Shown piece by piece: positions 15,438-22,660 of a stretch of 25,835 bases of DNA. The stretch is from positions 1-25,835 of the forward strand of contig JBHIBA010000031.1 in the NCBI GenBank assembly GCA_046758845.1, in the 5' to 3' direction. How positions within the stretch are numbered: position 1 is the first letter of the stretch; every line of letters begins with the position of its first letter. Both the position numbers and the translations under genes were made by a program. The DNA comes from JBHIBA01 sp046758845. Its GTDB lineage: Bacteria; UBA8248; JACPRG01; G963555815. The notes beneath the pieces were generated by a model, which made no database searches, was not told the DNA's origin, and saw only the letters and a list, made by a program, of their open reading frames with translations.

Positions 15438-15466
15438 TTGAAAACCGCGTCGGATTCTGCTATGAT
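15438..15466 (+). promoter_or_regulatory. promoter of dnaA
   Basis: TTGAAA (15438-15443) and TATGAT (15461-15466) are 17 bases apart, each matching 5 of 6 of the sigma-70 consensus. It gives dnaA an untranslated leader of about 175 bases, in which I see no clear hairpin or riboswitch. TTATCAACA at 15673-15681, one mismatch from the DnaA-box consensus, lies just inside the gene and could serve autoregulation. Confidence 0.65.
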
Positions 15467-15650
15467 ACATCACAGAAAAAGGGGCCGTTTCGCTTTTCCC
15501 CTGTGGTTCCGCAGCCTTCGTGATTTCAATGGGTTGCGCCGGGCCCATTAGACGGATCGTTGAGCCGACGCCGCAAGCCCGAACGAGCGCTCTTCAGGTG
15601 GTCTCTTGAACATCTGTTGAAAACTCTCTAACCAGCCATTAAATAAAGAG

Positions 15651-17009
15651 ATGCTCATGGATCGAACCGGGGTTATCAACATAGAAACCGAAGGGATTTG
15701 GGAGGCGTTCCTCAATCACGCCCGGAAGATAGCCAGGGAGCAGGCCGTTGACACGTGGCTGAAGCCGCTGAAACCGCTTGGCCTCCAGGGCTCGACCCTC
15801 AAGCTTCTCGTCCCAAATCAGTTCTTCCGAGAACACCTGGAGGAGCGGTATCGTCCAATCCTCACCGACGGCCTCCGGGAGATTACCGGGCGCGAGATCT
15901 GCCTCGACCTGATCGTGGATGACGCCGAGGCCGCAACGCTTCCCCCTCCGGAGGCCCGCGGCCTCCGTTTGGGCGTGTCGCCGAAATTCCCCGCTTTCCT
16001 CAACCAAAGGTATACGTTCAGCCGGTTTGTCGTCGGTAACTCCAACCAATTCGCGCATGCTGCGGCCCAAGCGGTCGCCGAAAGCCCCGCCGCCGCCTAC
16101 AACCCCCTCTTCCTCTACGGCGGCGTGGGTCTCGGCAAGACACACCTCATGCACGCAATCGGCCACCACATTTTCTCTCAAAATCCTCGGCTCCGTCTCT
16201 TTTATACCTCCTCCGAGGACTTCACCATCGACCTCATTAATTCCATTCGCCGCGACAGGATGACCGCCTTCCGCGAGAAATACCGCCGGATGGACGTCCT
16301 CCTCGTGGACGATATCCAGTTCATCACAGGCAAGGACCGCACCCAGGAGGAGTTCTTCCACACCTTCAACGCACTCTACGAGTCTAAGAAACAAATCGTC
16401 ATCTCCAGCGACAAGTTCCCGAAGGAGATGATTGCCCTAGAGGAGCGTCTCCGCTCCAGGTTCGAGTGGGGCCTCGTCGCGGACATTCAGCCTCCAGATC
16501 TGGAAACGAAAGTCGCCATCATGACGAAAAAGGCGGAAGAGAGCGGTGTCAACCTGCCGCAGGACGTCGCTCTCCTTGTGGCGAAGCGGATCCGCACGAA
16601 CATCCGGGAGCTCGAAGGGTGCCTCATCCGCCTCTCGGCCTTCAGCTCTCTCACCAAACGACCGATTTCCGTAGACATGGCGGAAGAGATCCTTCAGCAG
16701 ATGTTCTACGACGAGCAGCATTCCATCTCCATCGATGGGATTCAGAAGACCGTCGCCGCGCACTTTACCATCAAGCTGAGCGATCTAAAGTCGAAACGGC
16801 GTCACCGCAGCATTGCGGAGCCTCGCCAGATTGCCATGTTTCTTGCCCGCGAGCTGACCGGCGCGTCGCTCTCAGAGATCGGGCGCCACTTCGGCGGCAA
16901 GGATCACAGCACGGTGATACACTCTTGTAATAAGATCGCCAAAATAAAAGACCAGGACCGGCGCATCGCCTCAGCCATAAACCAGATTCGCCGGGCGCTG
17001 AACGTGTGA
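15651..17009 (+). CDS. dnaA: chromosomal replication initiator DnaA
   Basis: DnaA binds origin boxes, forms an ATP-dependent filament and opens the duplex. The 452-residue product has domain I (about 15-95, WEAFLNHARKIAREQAVDTWLKPL), a short linker, an AAA+ domain with Walker A GGVGLGKTH (157-165), Walker B LLVDDIQF (217-224) and RSRFEWG (268-274), and domain IV with the box-binding signature GRHFGGKDHSTVIHSCNKI. The length is normal. The second ATG at 15657 is spaced better from AAAGAG and may be the true start. The next gene is gyrB, not dnaN, which is unusual. It is transcribed toward the putative origin. Confidence 0.98.
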   Translation: MLMDRTGVINIETEGIWEAFLNHARKIAREQAVDTWLKPLKPLGLQGSTLKLLVPNQFFREHLEERYRPILTDGLREITGREICLDLIVDDAEAATLPPPEARGLRLGVSPKFPAFLNQRYTFSRFVVGNSNQFAHAAAQAVAESPAAAYNPLFLYGGVGLGKTHLMHAIGHHIFSQNPRLRLFYTSSEDFTIDLINSIRRDRMTAFREKYRRMDVLLVDDIQFITGKDRTQEEFFHTFNALYESKKQIVISSDKFPKEMIALEERLRSRFEWGLVADIQPPDLETKVAIMTKKAEESGVNLPQDVALLVAKRIRTNIRELEGCLIRLSAFSSLTKRPISVDMAEEILQQMFYDEQHSISIDGIQKTVAAHFTIKLSDLKSKRRHRSIAEPRQIAMFLARELTGASLSEIGRHFGGKDHSTVIHSCNKIAKIKDQDRRIASAINQIRRALNV

Positions 17010-17037
17010 AATTCCGGTTAGATCATAGAGGGGAAAA

Positions 17038-17046
17038 TGTGTAAAA
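17038..17046 (-). promoter_or_regulatory. DnaA-box-like site (reverse)
   Basis: Reads TTTTACACA on the minus strand, one mismatch from TTATNCACA. It lies 28 bases after the dnaA stop. Confidence 0.45.
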
Positions 17047-17137
17047 TCACGGCTCGCAACTATCGTTGTAGATTCGCCGATTTTTTCCAACATGTTTTTT
17101 TACTCTTAAATACCGGTGCGAAAAAGGGTTTCAGTTG

Positions 17138-17154
17138 TTTTCCACCATTCCACA
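17138..17154 (+). promoter_or_regulatory. tandem degenerate DnaA boxes beside the unwinding region
   Basis: TTTTCCACC (17138-17146, 7 of 9) and CATTCCACA (17146-17154, 6 of 9 with an intact TCCACA core) are in the same orientation, sharing one base. Four C residues separate them from the CTA triplets. Confidence 0.5.
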
Positions 17155-17158
17155 CCCC

Positions 17159-17179
17159 CTACTACTATAATAACTATTA
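17159..17179 (+). promoter_or_regulatory. DnaA-trio-like element
   Basis: Reading in threes from 17159 gives CTA CTA CTA TAA TAA CTA TTA. The complementary strand read 3' to 5' is GAT GAT GAT ATT ATT GAT AAT, with five of seven triplets fitting the DnaA-trio pattern that DnaA uses to grip single-stranded DNA. Phase and distance from the boxes are as expected. Confidence 0.55.
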
Positions 17180-17217
17180 ATTATATTGATTTATGTTTCA
17201 TCGTAGAAGCATAGATA

Positions 17218-17246
17218 TTGACAAAACCGCGCCGTTCGCGAATACG
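17218..17246 (+). promoter_or_regulatory. possible gyrB promoter
   Basis: A perfect -35 TTGACA (17218-17223) is followed 17 bases later by AATACG (17241-17246), only 3 of 6. The strong -35 and the position 50-80 bases before gyrB favour it, but the weak -10 makes this tentative. Confidence 0.35.
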
Positions 17247-17298
17247 GGGCTGAATAAATAAAAATGAGGCATAAGTAGTAAATAGAGGAACAACTATT

Positions 17299-19764
17299 GT
17301 GACGATGGTATCATCCGAAAAGGAAGAACGAATGGTAAAGGGGTATGGGGCTCAACAAATCCGTGTTCTCGGAGGGCTCGAGGGCGTTCGCAAGCGCCCC
17401 GCCATGTACATCGGCAGCACGGGCCCCAGAGGACTTCACCACCTGGTGTATGAGGTTGTGGACAACAGTGTGGATGAAGCCATGGCGGGATTCTGCGACA
17501 GGATTTCCGTGACCATCAATATGGACGGATCAGTCAGGGTCATAGATAACGGCCGCGGAATCCCGGCGGAGATGCATGCGGCGGAAAAGGCCTCAGCGGC
17601 GGAAGTTGTCATGACGAAGCTCCACGCCGGCGGGAAATTCGACAAAGGCGTTTACAGAGTCTCCGGGGGACTGCACGGCGTGGGCGTGTCCGTGGTGAAC
17701 GGCCTCTCTGAGTGGCTTGAGTTGGAGACGCGGTGGAACGGGCATGCCTACCGACAACGCTATAAGAGGGGGGCGCCACAAGCGCCACTGAAGAAGATTG
17801 GCCCTTCGAAAGGCAATGGGACGAAGATCACGTTTTACCCGGACAGCGCGATTTTCCCAAAGGTGGAATTCGATTTCAACACGCTGTGCGCCCGGATGAG
17901 GGAACTGGCCTATCTGAACCGGGGCTTAAAGATCGCCATCGTCGATGAACGGGCGAACAAGGAAGAGATCTTCCAGTTCAAGGGCGGCATTGTCGCTTTC
18001 GTCGAGGACATTAATCGCGGCCACACAGCCGTCCACCCCAAGCCCATCTACATCGAGGGCGAGAGGGACGGGGTGATCATCGAAATTGCTCTGCAATACA
18101 ACGACGGGTACGGCGAACGCTGCTTTAGCTTCATCAACAACATCAACACCGTTGAGGGCGGCACGCACATAAGCGGGTTCCGTAGCGCTCTGACGAGGAC
18201 GACGAACGCCTACGGCAAGGCGAATAATCTCTTCAAGAACGGGGAGATGCCGGCGGGGGATGACGTCCGCGAGGGACTGACGGTGGTCATCAGCGGGAAA
18301 ATCCCCGAGCCGCAGTTTGAAGGCCAGACCAAGACGAAGCTCGGAAATAGCGAAGTCCAGGGAATCGTCGAGCAGATCCTCAACGAAAAACTAGGCGCAT
18401 ACCTGGAGCAACACCCGCCGATCGCGCGGAGGATTGTAGAAAAAGCGGTTCTGGCCGCCCGAGCGCGCGAGGCGGCGCGGAAGGCCAGAGATTTAACCCG
18501 GCGAAAGGGGGCCCTGGACAGCGGGAGCCTGCCCGGAAAGCTGGCGGATTGCAGTGACCGAGACCCGGCCCGGTGCGAGCTGTATCTGGTCGAGGGCGAA
18601 TCCGCCGGCGGCTCGGCCAAGCAGGGACGGGACCGGACGTTCCAGGCGATCCTCCCTCTCCGGGGGAAGATCCTGAACGTCGAGAAGGCGCGGATTGACA
18701 CGATGCTGAACCACGAGGCCTTCCGGATCATGATCTCCGCCCTGGGGACGGGAATCGGCAAGGAACAGTTCGACGGTTCCCGTCTTCGCTATCACAAGAT
18801 TATCATCATGACGGACGCGGATGTGGACGGCTCTCACATCCGCACCCTCCTGCTGACCTTTTTCTACCGGCACCTGCCGGAGCTGATCACGCGGGGCCAT
18901 CTCTTCATCGCTCAGCCCCCGCTCTACAAGGTCAAGCGCGCGAGGGCGGAACGCTACATCAAGAACGACGAGGATTTCGACCGGTTCGTTCTGGACCTGG
19001 CTACGGAAGGCGCAGCCCTCGTCGCCGAAAATGGCGGAGCCGGGCGCAAGGCCGCCAAGAAGGCCGAGCTCAAAGGGAAGCGGTTGCTGGACACCTTGCA
19101 GCGGCTCATCCAGCACACCAACATCCTCAACTGGCGCGCCAGACACGGCATGGACCCGAGGGTCATCCTCGCGTTCGCGATGGAAAGCGGCCTGATCCCC
19201 GAGCTCCTCGAGGAGCCCAAGCGCATAAATAGCCTCATCAAAGACGTCGCAACGGGCCTTCGCAACCTCTTCAAGGAGACGCAGCCTTTCCAGGCGTCCC
19301 TCGTTGAGAGCGAAGAGAACGGACATGCGATAGAGGTCCGGTCGTGGCTGCAAAACCGCGAACTCCAAACGGTCCTGGACCGCGGGTTCATCGGCTCGCC
19401 CGACTTTCAGGTACTGAAAAAGCTCCAGGCGTCCCTCATGGACTCCCTCGGGAGGCCCCCCTACAAGATCGTCTCCAGCGGGCAGGAGATCCCCTGCGAG
19501 AGTTACGCGGCCGTCGTCGAGCAATTCCGCAAGCTGGGCAGGAAGGGCCTCTCGGTCCAGCGCTACAAGGGGCTCGGCGAGATGAACCCGGAGCAACTCT
19601 GGGAGACGACCATGGACCCGGAGCGCCGGACGCTGTTGCAGGTGAACATCGTGGACGCCATCGCGGCGGACCAGATCTTCTCCACCCTCATGGGCGAGGT
19701 GGTCGAGCCGCGCCGGGAGTTCATCGCAAACCACGCCCTCGAAGTCCGGAACCTCGACATCTAG
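17299..19764 (+). CDS. gyrB: DNA gyrase subunit B
   Basis: GyrB supplies the ATPase and TOPRIM halves of gyrase, which introduces negative supercoils with GyrA. The 821-residue product has RPAMYIGST, the GHKL motifs EVVDNSVDEA, DNGRGIP and GGLHGVGVSVVN, then the TOPRIM motifs LVEGESAGGSAKQGRDR and DADVDGSHIRTLL, and the tail QRYKGLGEMNPEQLWETTMD. About 170 extra residues lie between DADVDGSH and that tail, as in E. coli-type GyrB (804 aa) but not in the short 640-residue forms. GTG 17299 has GAGG ten bases upstream. ATG 17332 follows AAGGA with better spacing and begins the conserved MVKGYGAQQIRVL, so the true protein may be 810 residues. Confidence 0.97.
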   Translation: MTMVSSEKEERMVKGYGAQQIRVLGGLEGVRKRPAMYIGSTGPRGLHHLVYEVVDNSVDEAMAGFCDRISVTINMDGSVRVIDNGRGIPAEMHAAEKASAAEVVMTKLHAGGKFDKGVYRVSGGLHGVGVSVVNGLSEWLELETRWNGHAYRQRYKRGAPQAPLKKIGPSKGNGTKITFYPDSAIFPKVEFDFNTLCARMRELAYLNRGLKIAIVDERANKEEIFQFKGGIVAFVEDINRGHTAVHPKPIYIEGERDGVIIEIALQYNDGYGERCFSFINNINTVEGGTHISGFRSALTRTTNAYGKANNLFKNGEMPAGDDVREGLTVVISGKIPEPQFEGQTKTKLGNSEVQGIVEQILNEKLGAYLEQHPPIARRIVEKAVLAARAREAARKARDLTRRKGALDSGSLPGKLADCSDRDPARCELYLVEGESAGGSAKQGRDRTFQAILPLRGKILNVEKARIDTMLNHEAFRIMISALGTGIGKEQFDGSRLRYHKIIIMTDADVDGSHIRTLLLTFFYRHLPELITRGHLFIAQPPLYKVKRARAERYIKNDEDFDRFVLDLATEGAALVAENGGAGRKAAKKAELKGKRLLDTLQRLIQHTNILNWRARHGMDPRVILAFAMESGLIPELLEEPKRINSLIKDVATGLRNLFKETQPFQASLVESEENGHAIEVRSWLQNRELQTVLDRGFIGSPDFQVLKKLQASLMDSLGRPPYKIVSSGQEIPCESYAAVVEQFRKLGRKGLSVQRYKGLGEMNPEQLWETTMDPERRTLLQVNIVDAIAADQIFSTLMGEVVEPRREFIANHALEVRNLDI

Positions 19765-19870
19765 CCACGGCATGAAGCGCCTTTTCTTCTGGGGGGCTGG
19801 GTTGACGCGCAACCGCCTTCGCGACTTGCGCAGAGGGGCGACCCTCTGAAACCAAGGTAGGAAATTCAGC

Positions 19871-22414
19871 ATGGCGGAGCTCCAGGAAACCCGAATCCCC
19901 GTAGCCATTGAAGAGGAGATGAAATCCTCCTTCATGGCCTACGCAATGAGCGTCATCATCGCCCGGGCGCTCCCCGACGTGCGCGACGGCCTCAAGCCCG
20001 TCCACCGCCGCATCCTGGTCACCCTCAACGACCTCGGCCTGCGCCCCGGACGGCCGTACCGGAAGTGCGCCAAGATTGCCGGCGACGTCAGCGGAAATTA
20101 CCACCCGCACGGAGAGGCCATCGTCTATCCTTCGCTGGTGCGGATGGCCCAAGGTTTCTCTCTGAGGTATCCCCTCGTCGAGGGACAGGGGAATTTCGGC
20201 TCGGTGGACGGCGATCCCCCCGCTGCCATGCGGTACACCGAGGCGAGGATGACCGTCTTTACGGAGGAGATGCTCGCCGACATCGAAAAAGAGACGGTCG
20301 ACTTCGTCCCCAACTACGATGAGACGCTTCAGGAGCCGGTTGTTCTGCCCAGCGCGATCCCCAATCTGGTGGTCAACGGCTCGGACGGCATCGCCGTGGG
20401 GATGGCGACGAAGGTCCCGCCCCACAACTTGGGTGAGGTTGTCGATGGGCTCATCGCGCTTTTGGATGACTCCGAGCTGCCCGCTGAGAAGCTGCTGAAA
20501 CTGGTTCCGGGCCCCGACTTTCCCACCGGGGCCATCATTCACGGCCGCAAAGGCATCCGGTCCGCATACCTCACCGGCCGGGGGCTCATCCAGGTCCGGG
20601 CCAACGCCCGCGTGGAGATCGCCAAGAGGTCGGGGCGGGAGATCGAGTCCATCGTCGTCACCGAGATCCCCTATCAGGTCAACAAGGCCAAGCTCATCGA
20701 GAAGATTGCCGACCTCGTGCGGGAGAAGCACATCGAAGGGATAGCCGATCTCAGAGACGAGTCCGACCGGGACGGGATGCGCATCGTCATCGAGTTAAAG
20801 CGGGACGGTGTCTCCGGCTTCGTCCTGAACCAGCTCTACAAACACACGCCCATGCAGGGGACGTACGGTGTGATCCTGCTGGCGCTGGTCAACAACCAGC
20901 CGCGCGTCCTCCCGCTGAAGGACATGCTGCAGCATTTCATCCACCACCGCCGGGAAGTCGTCGTCCGGCGAACGCAGTACGACCTGCGCAAAGCAAGAGA
21001 GCGGGCCCACGTCCTCGAAGGCCTGCTGGTCGCCCTGAAGCACTTGGACGCTGTCATCAAGCTCATCCGCGGCTCCAGGACGGCAGATGACGCCCGCGCC
21101 GGCCTGATGAAGAACTACCGGATCACACAGACGCAAGCGCAGGCCATTTTGGATATGCGCTTGCAGCGGCTGGTCGCCCTGGAGCGGGAAAAGATCCAGG
21201 CCGAGCACAAAGAGCTGATGAAGACCATCGCCCGCCTGGAGGCGGTGCTGGCCGACGAGACGCTCGTGATCGGCATCATCAAGGATGAGCTGCTGGAGAT
21301 CAAAAAGAAATACGCGGATCCGCGCCGGACGGCCATCATCGAGGAGACGAGCGAGATCACGCTCGAAGACATGCTCGTCGAGGAGGACGTGGTCGTCACC
21401 ATCAGCCACGACGGGTACGTGAAGCGTACCCCCCTTTCCCTATATCGTAGCCAACATCGCGGCGGCAGGGGCGTGAAGGGAATGGAGACCCGCAAGGACG
21501 ACATCATAGAGGACATCTTCGTGGCTTCCACTCACGACACCATGCTCTTTTTCACGACCCGCGGGCGGTTGCACTGGCTCAAGGTGCACCAGCTTCCTCA
21601 GGCTGGCCGGGCCAGCCGGGGCAAAGCCCTTGTCAATCTTCTCCGGCTTGAAGACGGGGAAGCCGTCTCCGCCGCCCTGCGCGTTCGCGAGTTCTCTGAG
21701 GGGAAGCACGTCCTAATGGTCACCCGCAAGGGGGTCGTCAAGAAGACCCCCCTGTCGATGTTCGGCAATCCCCGGGCAGGCGGCATCATCGCCATCGGCC
21801 TCGCCGAGTCAGACGAGCTGGTTCAGGCGCGCATCACCGATGGCACACGCCAGGTCTTTCTCGGCACCCGGCAGGGCAAGGCCATCCGCTTCGAGGAATG
21901 CCAGGTGCGCCCCATGGGCCGCAACGCGGCCGGCGTGCGGGGGATCTCCCTGGCGAAGGGGGATGAAATCATCGGGGCCGAGGTGGTTACGCCCGAGAGC
22001 GTCATCCTTTCCGTCACGGAAGAGGGGTATGGAAAACGCACGGCCGTGAGGGATTACAGGCTGACCAGCCGTGGCGGGAAGGGAGTGATCAATTTGAAGA
22101 TCACAGAAAAGAACGGCCCCGTTGTCCGCGTGCGAGAGATGCACGATACGGACGAGTATCTCCTCGTGACAGCCAGCGGCCAGAGCATGCGCGCCAGCGT
22201 GGGGGAGATTCCAGTCATCGGTCGGGCCACCCAGGGGGTTCGCCTCATGCGCCTTGACGAGGGAGACAAGGTGGTCTCCATCGCAAGGCCAAGGGCCGAG
22301 GAGAGAGAGCCGGGCCATCGGACGAACGGGTCTGGCGCCTTGCCCGACGGTCGGACGTTGAAACCGGCTGAAGATGGAAAGGCGACTGAGGGGGCGGACG
22401 GGGCGTCGGCGTAG
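19871..22414 (+). CDS. gyrA: DNA gyrase subunit A
   Basis: GyrA cuts and rejoins DNA and wraps it through its C-terminal beta-pinwheel. The 847-residue product keeps E. coli numbering at the N-terminus: ALPDVRDGLKPVHRRIL (33-49) and catalytic Tyr122 in MRYTEAR. The GyrA box QHRGGRGVKG (528-537) marks it as gyrase rather than topoisomerase IV ParC. In the quinolone-binding region it reads HGEAIVYPS, so residue 83 is Ala and 87 is Pro where E. coli has Ser and Asp. The end is a short low-complexity tail. It follows gyrB after a 106-base gap, with AGGTAGGA before the ATG, so the two are probably co-transcribed. Confidence 0.98.
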   Translation: MAELQETRIPVAIEEEMKSSFMAYAMSVIIARALPDVRDGLKPVHRRILVTLNDLGLRPGRPYRKCAKIAGDVSGNYHPHGEAIVYPSLVRMAQGFSLRYPLVEGQGNFGSVDGDPPAAMRYTEARMTVFTEEMLADIEKETVDFVPNYDETLQEPVVLPSAIPNLVVNGSDGIAVGMATKVPPHNLGEVVDGLIALLDDSELPAEKLLKLVPGPDFPTGAIIHGRKGIRSAYLTGRGLIQVRANARVEIAKRSGREIESIVVTEIPYQVNKAKLIEKIADLVREKHIEGIADLRDESDRDGMRIVIELKRDGVSGFVLNQLYKHTPMQGTYGVILLALVNNQPRVLPLKDMLQHFIHHRREVVVRRTQYDLRKARERAHVLEGLLVALKHLDAVIKLIRGSRTADDARAGLMKNYRITQTQAQAILDMRLQRLVALEREKIQAEHKELMKTIARLEAVLADETLVIGIIKDELLEIKKKYADPRRTAIIEETSEITLEDMLVEEDVVVTISHDGYVKRTPLSLYRSQHRGGRGVKGMETRKDDIIEDIFVASTHDTMLFFTTRGRLHWLKVHQLPQAGRASRGKALVNLLRLEDGEAVSAALRVREFSEGKHVLMVTRKGVVKKTPLSMFGNPRAGGIIAIGLAESDELVQARITDGTRQVFLGTRQGKAIRFEECQVRPMGRNAAGVRGISLAKGDEIIGAEVVTPESVILSVTEEGYGKRTAVRDYRLTSRGGKGVINLKITEKNGPVVRVREMHDTDEYLLVTASGQSMRASVGEIPVIGRATQGVRLMRLDEGDKVVSIARPRAEEREPGHRTNGSGALPDGRTLKPAEDGKATEGADGASA

Positions 22415-22438
22415 TTACTTGCCTGCCGGCCTGGTTTC

Positions 22439-22534
22439 CTACCTTGGCCAGACGGGATCGAAGCGGCCCAGCATCCACAGCGCGAGCAGCGCAACGGCGA
22501 GGAAATAGACAAGCCCGATTCGGAGCGTTTCCAT
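22439..22534 (-). CDS. possible 31-residue single-pass membrane peptide
   Basis: A short minus-strand frame in the gap between gyrA and serS encodes a 31-residue peptide that opens METLRIGLVYFLAVALLALW and ends MLGRFDPVWPR. Residues 5-22 are a clean hydrophobic membrane segment, followed by a mixed polar tail ending in tryptophan, proline and arginine, a credible small membrane protein. I do not recognise a family. Evidence against: the ribosome binding site is weak (GGTAAG only), no promoter is visible, and the same frame continues upstream through antisense serS, so an open frame here is partly expected in GC-rich DNA. Confidence 0.35.
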   Translation of the reverse strand: METLRIGLVYFLAVALLALWMLGRFDPVWPR

Positions 22535-22599
22535 ACAGGGCTTACCGCCGGCGGAAACCGAAACGCCTTGAATTGAAGGGGGGAGCCCGAGCCGGTCAG

Positions 22600-22629
22600 T
22601 TGATCCCCCGATCCTGCGAATGCTAACAT
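22600..22629 (+). promoter_or_regulatory. possible serS promoter
   Basis: TTGATC (22600-22605) and TAACAT (22624-22629) are 18 bases apart, each matching 4 of 6 of the consensus, about 30 bases before the serS start. Weak but in the right place. Confidence 0.3.
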
Positions 22630-22660
22630 CCCTATTCCTCTTCGGCAAGGAAGGGGTTTC

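Larger units (their letters stand above)
17010..17298. other. oriC: putative replication origin (oriC), AT-rich dnaA-gyrB intergenic region
   Basis: This 289-base region is strikingly AT-rich against its GC-rich surroundings, especially 17159-17220. It holds DnaA-box-like sites at 17038-17046 (reverse) and 17138-17154 (forward), then a C-tract (17155-17158) and CTA triplets (17159-17179). This order (box, GC stretch, DnaA-trio) is that of the Bacillus subtilis basal unwinding element. The neighbourhood of dnaA, gyrB, parS and rpmH supports origin function. The boxes are degenerate and function is predicted. Confidence 0.75.

Noticed and set aside
15612..15624. TGTTGAAAA in the dnaA leader as a DnaA box
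   Set aside because: Two mismatches at informative positions on the reverse strand, and isolated. Not better than chance.
19800..19814. GGTTG-ACGCG-CAACC hairpin between gyrB and gyrA
   Set aside because: Five base pairs only, with no T-tract. The genes are likely co-transcribed, so a terminator is not supported.
18493..19935. 480-residue minus-strand frame across gyrB
   Set aside because: It lies antisense to clear GyrB TOPRIM sequence and runs past the gyrB end into gyrA. No recognisable protein.
19721..20731. 336-residue minus-strand frame over gyrA
   Set aside because: Antisense shadow of the GyrA N-terminal domain, with no ribosome binding site or motifs.
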